DNA from: Dinochytrium kinnereticum | Taxonomy: Eukaryota > Chytridiomycota > Chytridiomycetes > Chytridiales > Chytridiaceae | Assembly (NCBI GenBank): GCA_027604005.1 | Contig: JADGJT010000211.1 | Coordinates: forward strand, 1 to 40,190 | DNA: 40,190 nucleotides | Direction of reading: 5' to 3' | Shown: positions 17,912-29,782 of the stretch, one piece after another | Layout: every line of letters starts with the position of its first letter | Numbering within the stretch: position 1 is the stretch's first letter | Notes under the pieces: generated by a model | The model's database searches: none | What the model was told of the DNA's origin: nothing | What the model saw: the letters and a program-made list of their open reading frames with translations, nothing else | Program-made: the position numbers and the translations under genes

Positions 17912-20135
17912 ATGCCGCCGTCTGTTGACGCTGCATCTGCCCCGTTCCTGGCATCCGATGCCAAAAAGGATGCAAGATCTAATGGCAACTCACATGCATC
18001 TGCGCGATCGCCCCCACCTTCAAGATGGCTGACTCCAGAGTTCTTTGGGTATTTTGCCGTCTGTGGCGGTATTCTCTGGTGGATGATGGTGGTTGCATTG
18101 GAGATGGGAAGCTCTGACTTCCCCACATACGGATCCTACTCCCACATGTTGGAGCCCGGATGGCTGTATGGCAGGCTCATTGACGACTCTGATCTTCAGT
18201 ACCGTGGATTCAGGGATAAGATTCCGATCCTCACGGCACTTTGTATCGGGCATGTAGGAATCGGGAGAATTCTGAGGGCATTTTTGACTGGGGACGCTGC
18301 TGTTGGGTCCAAGGGCAGTAGGAGGAGGGGCGAAGTTGCTTCTAAGATTTCATTGGCTTCCTCTCTAATCGTCGCGATCGTACTTCATGGTGCCGGAGTG
18401 CTTAAGATGCTGGTGTTGCTCTGCATTCCTTATTTTATGACAAGAAAGGTGACCGAGCTGACAGCCAGAATTCAGAAGCAGCATCATTCTCCCCATCTTC
18501 AGCAGAGCTTTGGCACCGCGTTTTGGAGCTCTGGTTACTCTATTCCCTACGGGCCAGCGTTTGTTTGGATTTGGGGGATTTCAGTGTTGTTTGCCAATTC
18601 TTATTACGGGGGCTATCAGTTTGCGTGGATATCGAGCTCTTTGGCCTTCCTGGTATGTATTTATAAGCATCTTAAGAAGCTGATGGCATTTGATGTTAAT
18701 TAAGGATCAATGGAGAGGAATGATGCCCAGGTGGTATATGTCTTTCAACTTCCAAGTGCTTCGCATGATCTCGTATTCAATGGACCACTATTGGGCGGTG
18801 CAAAGCTCCCCTGGGATCCAAAATGATGAGGGGGTGGAGAAAAATGGTGCCATATCACCAAAGGGGCAGATTATTGAAAGCAAGGAGCCTGGTAGCGGCT
18901 CGTCATCGAACGGAACTCCTTCAGCCAAATCGAGGGTTGAAGATCATCGTAGAATGTGCGAGTATGGAATAGCCTATTACCTCGACTTTTGCCTTTACCT
19001 TCCACTCTATTTTGCTGGTCCCATCATCACTTTCAATGATTACGCGTGCCAGGTTAGTGTCATGTGCTCATTGCTAGGATTTCATGGGAATGGCTCAGCT
19101 TATAGGAACACTGATCTCATTTTTGAACAGATTTCAAACCGTGGCGCGCTTGTTACAAAGCAGACCATCGTTTACGGGATCCGATGGGTCGTCGCTCTTT
19201 TCCTTATGGAGTCACTCCAGCATATTCTTTACGTTACTGCAATTGGTAAGGGAAAGGCTTGGGAGGGCCTCACTCCGTTCCAGTTTATGGTCGTGGGATT
19301 CTTCTCTCTCCAGTTTATCTGGTTAAAAGTAGGTAGCTGTTTGTGCAGCGTCTTTAGCTTGTATTCCTTTAACGTAGCGTTTTTGCTTCATAGCTCCTCG
19401 TCATCTGGCGTTTTTTCCGCCTATGGGCAATGCTTGACGGCATCGAGACTGTTGAAAACATGGAGCGATGCATCTATAACAACTACAGTGCTGCAGGTTT
19501 TTGGAGGTCTTGGCACCGAAGTTACAACCGTTGGATTATTAGGTTTTATTTCCTTTCCAGTTCAATATTTTTCTGACTGTTTCCGGACTAGGTACATTTA
19601 CGTACCTTTCGGCGGTTCGAAGCATCGAATCCTCAACTCGTTCGTTACCTTCACATTTGTTGCCTTTTGGCATGATATCTCACTCAACCTTCTGGCATGG
19701 GGATGGCTTGTTGTGCTTTTCATTATGCCCGAAATGCTCATCACCCAATATTTCAAAAAGCCTAGTGTGGGTTTTTTTTCTCGTTTACCACAGTTTGTTT
19801 TTTATTATTATTGACCTTATACCTTATACAGTGGCAAAACTGGCCGTATTTCCGGTACCTTTGCGGCATTGGCTGCGTGATGAACATTCTCCTCATGATG
19901 CTGGTCAATCTAATTGGATTCTCCGTCGGTCTGGACGGGGCTCAGGCGCTGCTTGCGACATTTATCAGTTGGAAAGGTTGGTCGAAAATATTCAACCAGA
20001 CTAATCTGTTCTTTTTAAGGATTGGTCTTCTTCTCGATGGCGTTCCCAGCATTGTTTTCTGCAAATCAGATTCAGTTTGAGGTTCGGGCCATGGAGCAGC
20101 GGCAAGGAAAGTCTTCGAATAATATTCGTTATTGA
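17912..20135 (+). CDS. GUP1: Gup1-type MBOAT O-acyltransferase
   Basis: Seven exons: 17912-18652, 18705-19052, 19131-19328, 19394-19542, 19592-19766, 19832-19976 and 20020-20135; 623 aa, in frame throughout. Gup1 is a multi-pass ER membrane protein that acylates the lipid part of GPI anchors, affecting cell wall, rafts and, indirectly, glycerol uptake. Family marks include the N-terminal [17 protein letters not shown] segment, [20 protein letters not shown] (about 458-477, the conserved MBOAT Asn-rich/His region) and the catalytic His in FVAFWHDIS (about 504). Many hydrophobic segments fit an MBOAT fold. A Ser/Gly-rich loop (about 275-320) is longer than in the yeast protein (560 aa). The last exon encodes a hydrophobic stretch and a short polar tail. 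The intron 5 donor (GTGGGT at 19767) was chosen by phase. Confidence 0.93.
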
Positions 20136-20770
20136 CGACTTAAATTACTGAAGAAGATGGTAGACTTTAGCACGCTCATATATAAAAAAAATAGTGCTTT
20201 TTGAGAGAGCATAAACCTTTCACGTGCTTTAACATAACCCTACCATGAGAATAATGGAATGCGTCTTGCGTTGATCTCCTGGCACTGGGGCAGATGAACC
20301 CCTCCGAGTATTCTAAAAGGAAAAAGAGCTGAGATGTGCCAGTAGTCGCTGCCCGACGGCTACCAGTTGACTATAAGTCGTGTTGAAGCATGGCCCCGGA
20401 CGATTCTAGACATTTACGGTGCGGCCACGTTGAGGCCCAACGGTATGATGGCAAGTTTCGCAGGTACTCGGTTTCGGTTGCCTTGCACCAAAACATTGCA
20501 CAGTACTTGACGTTCCCCATTGGTTAGGATGGGAAGGCCAAGATGCGTCTGCTTTTTTGGGCGGGTCACGCCAGACAACGGGGGCGGCGGCCATTGCGGT
20601 TCCCACAAGGGCCGCCACCTCACTTGAGCATCTTTGTCGGCCCTCCCCATTGTCACTAGGACTATGACTGGCTTCCTCCTCCCTTGCACGCTTCTCAGCC
20701 CAAAACCCTTCTCCCAGCAGGAACTACATGCGGTTTTTATTCGAAAAGGTTTGGCCTCTTGGCTAGGCTC
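20136..20770. other. Convergent intergenic region GUP1 / eIF2D
   Basis: This gap lies between the 3' ends of two convergent genes. Apart from the Sec7-gene fragment at 20617-20718 it has no recognised gene. The GC-rich part 20400-20616 keeps open frames on both strands, but I cannot assign any of them. Confidence 0.5.
20617..20718 (-). pseudogene. Decayed duplicate of a Sec7-gene exon 3 end
   Basis: About 100 bases match 3614-3711, the end of exon 3 of the Sec7-family gene with its splice donor, at roughly four bases in five by eye, with small gaps. Shared blocks include GAGCATCTTTGTCG, CACTAGGACTA and ACGCTTCTCAGCCCA. The reverse-strand translation keeps WAEKR and, after a frame change, DKDAQVR, so the peptide similarity is split over two frames. 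The orientation matches the source gene. No start codon, Sec7 or PH sequence accompanies it, so I read it as a non-functional relic. Confidence 0.7.
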
Positions 20771-22213
20771 TCACTTCTTCTCCGTTTTATCCAAGACCTC
20801 CACAAACTTACACTGAGGTCCCCCCCGTCCCCCATAATTTACAACCCCCCCACCACTTCCACCGCCAGTGAAGGGTAAGAAGTATTTTTCAGCAAGGCAT
20901 CCACACACCTCCCGAACCTTTGACCCTTGAATCATTACCTCAAAGAGTGGGGTTGACGTCTTGCTCGGGAGAGGTGAAACTAATAAAGAGATAGGTCAGG
21001 AGAAGTGAAAAGATAAGGTGGGGGGGGGGTTGGGGTTGGGCTACCTGTCGTGCTGCTTGCACAAAGAACCTTAAGCTCGGAGGCTAGAATTTCAGGATCA
21101 ATACCATAGGTCTCAACGCCTGTTATGCGGGTCACAGTTTTCCTGCCTTGCCGAATCTCGACCGTGATGTTGATAGGCTTTGGTGTGCCTTTTCTAAAGG
21201 GATAAGGTTTGGCGGTTAGTTCACGTCGCCTTCACAGCATCGCCAACGCAATGGCAGAAAAAAAAACACTGAACAGCGACTAAAGGGTGAATTCTCTAAG
21301 AACCGAAAAAAGAGCTTACAAACCTAATGACAGCCTCCAAGCCAGGTATAGCAATCCGATGAAACGGTGAAAGCTTCTCCATAACTCGTGTCATCAAACT
21401 CTCCCTTCCAATCACGTCAACGTCCGACTCGTCTTTCCGATGCAAGGCTTCAGCAAGCCCCGCATCAAGTTTAACCAATCTAACAGAATGACGAAAGAAA
21501 AGAGAAAAAAAAAGGTTAGCCCTGAGTTGTGTGTTTATAAAGAAGGAAAAGTAAATTACCTCGGGTCATCAGCAACAAGGTCCTTGGATTTAACATACTC
21601 GTCAATTACAGCTTTAACCTCCTGTCTTGTAAGGTACGCGTCCCTCCTAACATTCACATGAAGCGTCGATTAAGCAATATCCTCAAATTTTCAACGATCC
21701 GACGCCAAATGAAACACCCACCCAACGCCAATCTCTCCAAAAACCTTCGCAAGCCCTCCAGTAGCTCTGTAAAGCTCTACAATCGCTATAGAACTTGCTA
21801 GCGCCGCCGAAGGGGAAGAAACTGCTGATGACGGCGACGCGGCCGTAGCTTTCCCTACTGTTAGAGCCACAGAAGATGCTGATATCGCTCTAGCGAGTTT
21901 ACGAGGTGGATCAAAGGCGGCAATTCTATACGAAACAAGAGAGAGATGGGTTAGTTAAAAGGAAGTATTTGACGTGTTTTTTCTATGTAGATGAAAGTCG
22001 TAAGCTTACTCTGGGTGCTTCCGGTTTACACTCATAAGAAGGGTCTCACCATTGCGTTCTTTTAACTTGATATAGCCTTTCTTTTCCATGGCTTTTAAGA
22101 ATTTTGCAAGCTTACAAAAGATTGAGATTGTTAAAGTCTATCACATCGTGCAAGTCGGTTACGGTCGTCCAACACAATTATGGATAGCTTATCCCAACAC
22201 TTAAAAAAAAAAA

Positions 22214-22265
<52 letters not shown>

Positions 22266-23911
22266 AAAGAAAGACAGAAAAAGAAAAAAACCTTCTTAAA
22301 CCCGGACATCTTGACATCAATTACCGTCCTGTCGGCCCTGCAAGGCAGCACAAAACTCTCATACAGCACCGAAGCAGTTACCGGATAGCTCTTTGGATCA
22401 TCCATCAATTTTAACTTAATCGCGGTGATAAGGGCCTCCTCTAATAACTTGTCCATCTCAGCAGGGGTCACAGTAGGAGGAGTTTCAGAAGAGGCTTCAG
22501 TATGTTGAGAAGGGGAAGGGGTGGTCTCAGAGATTGAGAGAGTTGATACGGGGTCAGCAATGTCATCGGTGGTGGCGGGGGCGTCGTCATCAACTGCTTC
22601 ATATTCGTCAGAGTCTTCGGCTACGATGTCATATTGGATTTTACGGCATCAACCAAACACATAAAGAGGACGGAACAGCCACCAAAAAAACGGAAAACAG
22701 AGGTTCAATACGGTGAATATCAGAAAATAGCAGCAATAACTCACCCTCACCCGTGACCCCCGGAACACCCATTTTACTCCCAGCACTCCAGACAAAATCG
22801 CCAACAGCATGCAAAGTCCTAACCCCTTTACCTCTCATCCCCCCCATAGTCCTCAAAGCCATTCTAACTTCGCTACCGCTCACAATAGCAAATCCAACGG
22901 CCATAGGAAACGGATTTCCTTTGACAACAACACCAACAGGATCGCCCACCTTCCAATTTGTCGAGTCAGGTTCAAACCCTTCCGAAGGGATGATGACACC
23001 TGGAAGCATGAGATCTGCGCCGTCTATGAGCTTTTTCATGACCACGCCGTGGGTGGTGAGAGTTGGGAGCCTGTAAAGTCGTGGTGAATAAAAACCAAGC
23101 CCACAGAAAAAGATAAATATGTACATATATAAGCCAGGTTAACAGCATTGGTGGATATGGCAAGAAAAATCCAATGGCTTAACCCAAAACTCTCCACTAA
23201 GAAAGAACCAAACGAACATCAAAAAAGACAAAGAAGAAAAAAAAAGAAGAGGAACCAAGAACAAAAAGAAAATAAAAGAAACACCCAAAAAAAAAACTCA
23301 CATACTCGGCACCTTCCAAAGCGCATAAACAGTCGGCACAACCCCACCCTCATCAATTCTGAAAAACATGGGTTCGCCTGCAACAACATACATAACCCCC
23401 ACCACCCCAGAATGCGCTGTAAACTTCACCGCAACCGTTTCATCCTCTCTCGCGGTGGGAAGGACCAAGTTCAGTTGCTCTTCAGTGAGAGAAGGGAAAG
23501 TTTTGAGAACCTCGGCGCGGAGTTTACGTCGGTCTGAGCTTCGGATGGTGGTTTGCCTGTTTGATTTAATTGTTAAGGCTTCTGTCCAAGGGTGTCATTA
23601 TCTTCGATATCGTGAGGGATAGAGCATGATATGAATCATCGTATAAGATGGAGGCCATCCTCTCTCAATCAAGCTGTCGCATGCATGGGTTAAGCACCGC
23701 GCATCTCCTCCAGAAGGGGCAGCATGGGTTGATTGGCATTCACTTCCGCATGGACTTGACCAAAGCAGTCGCAACCAAGCGATCATACAACCCTATCAAC
23801 CTTCCCAGTCATCCCTGATCCCAGCGCCAAGTAGCATGCGTTCAATCATGAAGCGACAGGAAACTGGCAAGACGATACTCACGACCGAACCCCAAAAGGC
23901 TTTTTGAACAT
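20771..23911 (-). CDS. TMA64: Translation initiation factor eIF2D (ligatin/Tma64)
   Basis: Ten exons: 23911-23883, 23556-23302, 23070-22745, 22620-22292, 22110-22010, 21925-21722, 21646-21560, 21479-21324, 21193-21045 and 20979-20771; 614 aa, all phases consistent, close to human eIF2D (584 aa). The tiny first exon supplies the typical MFKKPF start, and exon 2 gives SDRRKLRAE. Domains in order: N-terminal ligatin-type domain, PUA (about 95-195, with GADLMLPGV), an acidic linker, a winged-helix-like part with LAKFLKAMEKKGYIK (about 314), a SWIB/MDM2-like part (about 400-445), and SUI1 (about 470-590, with KPINITVEIRQGRKTVTRI). eIF2D delivers or removes tRNA at the ribosomal P site during re-initiation and recycling. 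Odd points: a Gly-rich stretch near the C-terminus (about 583-600), an AAAG microsatellite in intron 4, and G-runs opposite intron 9. Confidence 0.93.
21019..21043 (+). repeat. G-rich tract in eIF2D intron 9
   Basis: The plus strand carries an 11-base G run followed by two TTGGGG-like units, just inside the intron 9 donor of eIF2D. The pre-mRNA therefore has a C-rich tract after the donor. The plus-strand DNA could in principle form a G-quadruplex; nothing here shows that it does. Confidence 0.6.
22215..22266 (+). repeat. (AAAG)n microsatellite in eIF2D intron 4
   Basis: About 13 copies of GAAA follow an A-run. They sit just inside the intron, beside a weak donor (GTTTTT at 22291). In the transcript this is a CUUU repeat. 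It is likely polymorphic in length. Confidence 0.95.
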
Positions 23912-24506
23912 GTCGGCAAAACGGTTCGAACAAGTGTTGATTTTTTCGACTTTCTGTTTCGAACCAACACTTTCACCCATTCACAGACTGAGTAAAAGAT
24001 GCTTTTTTTGTGATAAAAAAATATATAAAAACAACAGCCGCGTCCTTCGCATAAAGAACACGTTTGAAAATGCTCGTCCATGAAAGGCAACACACTGTAG
24101 GGCATTCCCCTTCAAAACAGAAAGAGATAACAGAAGAAAAAGGCAGCTTCTCCCACTTCTTGAACGAAAAAGTGGGGCCACTGAAAGGCTAAATCTCAGG
24201 CTGACAGGAAATTGTAACAATATCGACCCAAGAATAAGTCCTTACTGCCCAGGATATGACAAAAAATATAATAAAGAACACACTGATGGCTTAGAAGCGA
24301 CTGAGAAAAAAAAAAGAGAAAAGAAAAAAGGCCAACGTCCAAAGAAAAATAAAATTAAGTAAAATGAAATACATCCTTTTCCAATCCCCAGTCCGTAAAT
24401 TGTCCCATCAAGATCCTCCATCCAGAGCCAAAAACAAAACCAGCAGTAAAGAATCAAAAATCAAGAGTGCCCCCCAGCAAGCCAACCAACTACACAATCA
24501 AGCAAA
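23912..24506. promoter_or_regulatory. Upstream region of eIF2D / 3' flank of the b561 gene
   Basis: Both neighbours are on the minus strand. Near the eIF2D start lie two TTCGAA-centred boxes (23923-23930 and 23958-23965), each flanked by an AAGTGTT or AACACTT element. An AT-rich stretch at about 24018-24030, roughly 110 bases upstream of the ATG, could act as a TATA-like element. No other gene is visible. Confidence 0.4.
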
Positions 24507-27052
24507 TCACAAGGGCCTCGTCATCACAACCCCCTGACTCTTATGCACCAACCCCCGCTTTGACGTCCTCTTCTCCCTCTTCCTGCTCAAACTCCAACTA
24601 TTTTCAAGTCCATCTCCAAGCTCCTTCTCCTCCCCCTCACATGGCGGCGCAAGTGCCGGGATCGGTGGAAGCGGCAACGAGGCCCTCTGTGGGGCCTCCC
24701 CGCCCTCCGCATCAACCCTCACCACGATGGGCCCAGAATCCTCCACCGAATGAGCCGCAGAAGATACCAACCCTGTCGTCTCCTCCTCACGCTCATCCCC
24801 AAAAAAGCTCAACCTCTCGCCCCCAAGAAAATTCATCACAGCAGCCTCAGGCGGAACTCCACCGGCAGGCGGCGTCGCATTCTCAGCGGACATAAGCGGT
24901 GAATAAGACGATCTCAATGATGACCTCATCGAGGACCTTCCAGACGACGATCTGGAGGCAACCGATATCCTTACGCTTCCCCTGCCCCCAGCAACAACCG
25001 TCGAGTCCGTTGAAATACTTCGATCATCATCAGTAGAAACGCTTCCAACGTAAGCCCTTAGATTTTGAACCCAAGCCGCGTCCTCCTTCGACGGAGGGTG
25101 GTACGTTGCATCGAGTGGTGGGATTGAAGTGGTGACGGTTGCCCGGCCCTCAAAAAAGGCAAAGAGGGCGGCGAGGAGGATGAGCCAGATAGAAAAGAGG
25201 GACCAGACGGACGAATAGACGGTGTTGCTGCGTTCGTAGAGAGTCAAACCAAGATAGAGGTTCGCAATAGCGAGGATTTGTAGGGAACGTCCGAGCCATT
25301 TGTGGACTAAAAAATCACAAGTTAGAATGTGGATAATACCATTGAACATCCCATGAGTGTAAGGGACGGAGATTCAAAAAAGGGTAAAAAGATTTGCTTA
25401 CTGTTCTCAGTGACGGTGCGAGCACGATTTTTAAGAGAGTAGTTTCGTGTGCGGTAAGAACGCGGGAGAAGGGCAAGGACGGGTTGTAAAATCGTTCCCA
25501 AAAACATAATCAACCCTATCACCTATTTCAAGTAGTCAGAAACCCAATATCTACCGTCATTCTACAAAGAAACGACAACCGCAAATGACTATGAAAGATG
25601 CCCACTTATTCCAAACCAGACAAGAAGAGAAAGGAAATAAAGAAAGAAGAAAAAAAAACCACGAGAAAAGAAGAGAGAAAAAAAACCACCACTTACCACA
25701 TGCGGACCCTTCGTCATGGCATCAAAGTGATATCCCCCGGTAGCAGCCGCAGCCAAAATAAACGAAATCACTGTCAGCAGCACCGTCCCAAAAAACATAG
25801 TCGACGAATGCACAGGAATATAATTATACGTTCCGCCACTCGTGTACCTCGCCAAAAAAAGACCAATAGGCGCAAGAACTCCCCAAGCAATAAACATCAA
25901 CGAGCCATGAGCCTTAATCTAACAACAAAGACAAGGTTAGGAGAGTTCATGGCGCGCTAAGTCCAGAAAGCAGACATAAACCTACCAGCAGCCTATACCT
26001 CTCCTTCTCCTCAGCCTCGCTACGAGCTCCCCCAGCCGCCCTAGCCACCCCAGTCTCACTGGGCGCCATGGGTCCAGTCACCGTTGCATTTTCCAAAACC
26101 ACAGATCCTGGCAAAGGCTCAACGCCTTCACTCGGTGTTCCATCAGGATTGAAAGGCGGTCGTCCCACATTCGCTCCGTCCGGGGCAGCGTCAAGAGCAT
26201 CGTTGGGTAAATCATTGGATTGAGAGAGAAGGGCAGCGGCGGCACGGGCGGCAGCCTTCTCCCAGGTAAACGTTTCATCATCGCTGGGACGGCCAAGGAG
26301 GCCGGCCTCAAAGAACCCTTTGGACTGTGGTGAGTGAGGAGTGAGCCGGGCGCCAGGATCGGATGAGTCGGGCTTGGCCATGCTGTTCAGTGATATCAGT
26401 CATGAGGCATGGCGGTTTAATGGACAAGTACAACATACCCATAAGCCCAAATAAATCTCTGAGGCTCGCTGGTGACCTCCCTCATCAACGCAGGGGTAAA
26501 TAGATCAAATTCAACTGAATAGGTGAAGGAAGAAACTTCCTCCTCCCCCGCGTCAGGAGTGACCGACAGTGTAGCAAGGTCACTGCCTTGGACGTATTGA
26601 GGCTCCTGGTGCTCAGGGACACCTCTGCGATGCGAAACAACGGGAGTTCCGTCGTCCATGCGCCATGTCACCTAAGCGAACGAAAGAGAGGAGAGAAAAG
26701 CTTCAGCCTTCGAGAACGTACGTAAGCAAAATAAGGGGGAGGCGAAAAGATGTGGCGACAGTGAATTCCGCCTGAAGGCGATGCCTCTCCTCAAAGGAAA
26801 GGATGACCATACCACAATATCGGACCCCTCCATCCTCTCCCCAAACCCAACGGCAAGCCATCCAATGTTCGACAATGTGGATTGCAACAGCACTCGAACA
26901 TGAGTATCATCCAGAGGTCTGGCGTTGACTCGAATGGCGGGAACCACAGCAGGAGCGGGACCAGGGGCGTCGTCGTCTGCATGGACGATGATGACGACGG
27001 GTAGAAGACATATCAGAAGCGCCAGAAGGGCGGCTCCTGTGAAGCGGGGCAT
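24507..27052 (-). CDS. DOMON-cytochrome b561 membrane protein
   Basis: Six exons: 27052-26813, 26671-26439, 26382-25986, 25918-25697, 25522-25402 and 25306-24507; 670 aa, in frame. A signal peptide is evident (about 1-25, Leu/Ile/Val-rich, ending near HADDD). A DOMON domain follows (about 30-175, including IGWLAVGFG and SDPGARLTPHSP), then a long loop and a cytochrome b561 core (about 290-450). Likely haem ligands are the His residues of IKAHGSLMF, VHSSTMFF, GPHVVIG and HKWLGR. Such proteins move electrons across a membrane from cytosolic donors to an outside acceptor, often ferric iron or a redox partner; the partner here is unknown. The cytosolic C-terminus is long (about 220 aa), Ser-rich and basic at its end, unlike compact family members. 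The chosen ATG directly precedes the signal peptide. Confidence 0.88.
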
Positions 27053-27471
27053 ATGAAGCTTGCTTCTTGACAGCAGTGTTTGCGATTGTGCGTGACTTCG
27101 CAAGTGGATGTGAATGAGACTGAGAACGCAGGCGAAGAGAGCCGAGCAGAAGCAGAGTGTAAGAGTTTGCAAAAGAAACGGAAGCACCCTGGGGGTGTGT
27201 GGATGTGTAGTTTGTCGTGGTGGTGGTGGTGGTGGTGGTGGAGTCTGGAGGCGCAAGTGAGTCTGTCTGCTGTCAGTCGGTCAGTCAGTGGAGCAGCAGG
27301 TTGGCTGGGTGCATTGACCAGGGCCTCCCCTCCTCTCGAATCCTCCGCTCGCCTGTTTGTTCACGCAGTGGTTGTCAACCCTCAAAACCCCATGCATGCA
27401 TGCACCCCTGGTCGTCCATCCCATCAGACTTGTCAGACTTCTACAGGCAGGTAAAAACAGTTCTTTATTAT
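27053..27471. promoter_or_regulatory. Upstream region of the b561 gene / 3' flank of SEH1
   Basis: About 420 bases between two minus-strand genes. It holds a GGT microsatellite and a short TCGGTCAGTCAGT run near 27275. Open frames here are repeat-driven; no further gene is visible. Confidence 0.45.
27217..27241 (+). repeat. (GGT)8 microsatellite
   Basis: A perfect trinucleotide run upstream of the DOMON-b561 gene. It would encode Val, Trp or Gly strings, which explains the repeat-rich open frames across it; these are not counted as genes. Confidence 0.9.
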
Positions 27472-29425
27472 TCACAGGTTCTCTGGCGGAGCCTCTGCGC
27501 TGATCACCGACCGGAGCTTCCACTCGTCAACTGCCTTGGAATCACCCGTGAACTTGCGTCCCCACAGCCGGATCTTCCCATCGTCGCCGCTCGAGCTGAG
27601 CACCGTCCCCGTGATATTCCAATCCACCCTCCAAACCTATTCTCAGAATCAATAACGCGTCAACACACAGAAGAAGGAAAAGGAGAGGGTCCTCCTTCCA
27701 CCCACGCAAAATACAAAATGATGAAAATCACCTCGGCTTCATGCTTTCCAAGGTTTGCTGTCGACTGCAGTCGCAACTTCCCGCCTCTTCTGCCACCACC
27801 CTGAGGAGGTTGTCCGACCAAGCCCGAGGGTTGGGAGACGCCTCGTGGCATGTCGAGACCAAATGACCCTCCGACGGGAGCGTTGGTACCCAGTTGGTCT
27901 TCGTCGCAGAGCTTAAAGATGCGGACTCCTTTGTCTTTGGACGAGGTGGCGATGAGTTGATAGCTCCTGTATGTTTTGATATGATATAAAATTGAGTAAT
28001 CTTGATGGAAGAGACCCCAGATGGGGTAAGATTTGATGTACGCGGGAAAGAATCATTACTACCTTCCAAGATTTGGCGCCCAAGAAACATCCGTAACAAT
28101 ATCCGAATGCCCCACCAAAGTCTCAATTACCTTCCACTGTTTGTCCTCGTCCTGCTTATATATCTAAAATAACATAAGTAACCTTTTCAAAACCAAATCT
28201 CAAAACAGCAATAAACACCACCTTTGCAACATTGTCTTTCCCGCATCCAACAACAAGCATCTCAGACTGGAATCTCGAAGGACACCATGAGAGACAAAGA
28301 TGGTCTGATTCCTTCGCGCCTGGGAGCACTTCAAACTGGCCCTAAGAGAAAGCCGCCGAGTTAATCTCAAGCAACGGGGTAACTGAGTCAAAAGCGACGT
28401 ACAACTAAATCCCATGCAGAGAGATTGATGACATCCATCGCTTCATATATCCGGACAAATCCATCTGCAGAGCATGTGGCCTAAAAAAAAAAAATATCAA
28501 GAATTGTTAGAAAAAAGAACGAGTAAGCTCAACTTACTATTTTCAACCCAAGGTGACTCGGCGCAAACTCAATATCTTGGACAGACCCCTTGTGGTCCGG
28601 CAAAGTTGCCATCAGTTTCCATCTTCTGCCGCTTCCCTTCAAACCTTTTTACAAAAAAAAAACAAAAGCAACAACAGCCCCTTATATTAGCGCAAAGAGC
28701 CAAACAGTAGTTCCAAATTATTGATCTTTCGGTAACGAGTAACAGAAAAGTAACCGCGTTCCAATTACCATGCTCCTGCTCCTCCCATATCTTAACCGTC
28801 CGATCTAATGAGCATGACGCAAGCACGTTCCCGAATTCAGGGTGAGCCCAGCTCACCTTCAGAATCGAGCAATCGTGACCCTAATCATTGCAGAACAGAA
28901 AAACAACAAAAAGGGTAGCAACCAGTTATGCGTTGCAAAAAGAGAGGCCATAAGAAACAAAAACAATACCCACCCTCCATGCATCATTGAGCACCCATGA
29001 ATTGTTTTCATTGTCCCAAATTTTGAGCTTTTGGTCTGAGGAGCAAGTCTGGGTGGGGTGTACGGGTTGGTCGGGTTAGTTACGACTAGCATTTGAGAAA
29101 GCGAAGGGTTCATTTCCATTATCTCATCATCGAATGAAAGCACCAGCTTATCCAGAAAAACTATCAGATAAAACCATACTCAAATACACCGATTTGAAGG
29201 GATGGAAACCCTTGGCCGGTAAGTATCAACATACATGTCCCACCCACTCCATTCTCAGTGGCCCATCATCTTCCCGCTCCCCACACCCCCCACCGCCACC
29301 CCAAAAAGTAAAAAAGTGATTTAAACAGGAGGAAACCGTACAGCAAGCCTCTTTCCATAATAATCATAAGAAAGATCATGAATCAGGTCTTCATGCCCCG
29401 CGTCGAATCTCGAAACCTCCTGCAT
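27472..29425 (-). CDS. SEH1: Seh1 nucleoporin / SEA-complex WD40 protein
   Basis: Nine exons: 29425-29342, 29048-28974, 28880-28769, 28644-28538, 28480-28403, 28341-28222, 28163-28063, 27966-27732 and 27636-27472; 358 aa, against about 350-360 for the family. Diagnostic segments: [19 protein letters not shown] (blade start), [67 protein letters not shown] and [20 protein letters not shown]. Seh1 forms an incomplete beta-propeller completed by Nup85 or Sea4. It works in the nuclear pore Y-complex and in the SEA/GATOR2 complex upstream of TORC1. A Gly/Pro-rich insert (about 255-300) replaces the usual loop before the last repeat. A longer open frame upstream of the chosen ATG has no family resemblance. 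Confidence 0.94.
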
Positions 29426-29782
29426 GGCGTCCGGAAGTCCTCTTAAAGGTACGGCTGAGATGTTAAGGTCTTCAATGCTGCTGGCGGTCGAGAAAGTACA
29501 GTCAATGACGGCGTGGACGGGGATGCGGAAATTGGCCCTCACTTGGTTCCTCCTCGACCAGACTGCTCCAACCTACTTGCGGTTGTCGGCCCTCAAAGAG
29601 ATTTTTTCTGGATTTCACTTTTCGAACTCGTCAGTCCCATCACATCAACTCTACACTTCTGAAGAGCCAACCCACACTGCCAACCCGGTCCCTGAAGAAA
29701 CCCATGCAATAGCCACAGCACCAAATTATCTGATCAGTCTCAAGAGCTACGCACAGATCCGCATTGATTTGGCCTTCACGAA
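29426..29782. promoter_or_regulatory. Divergent promoter SEH1 / XRN-like gene
   Basis: About 357 bases separate two genes transcribed away from each other, so it should hold both promoters. An open frame crosses it in the plus direction but shows no conserved sequence. I could not identify specific sites. Confidence 0.45.

Noticed and set aside
20617..20718. Interpreting the Sec7-like fragment as a mobile element
   Set aside because: No terminal repeats, target-site duplication or transposase sequence is visible around it; only a genome-wide copy count could reopen this.
22971..22985. GGTTCAAACCC, which resembles a tRNA B box
   Set aside because: It lies inside an eIF2D coding exon and no A box or cloverleaf surrounds it.
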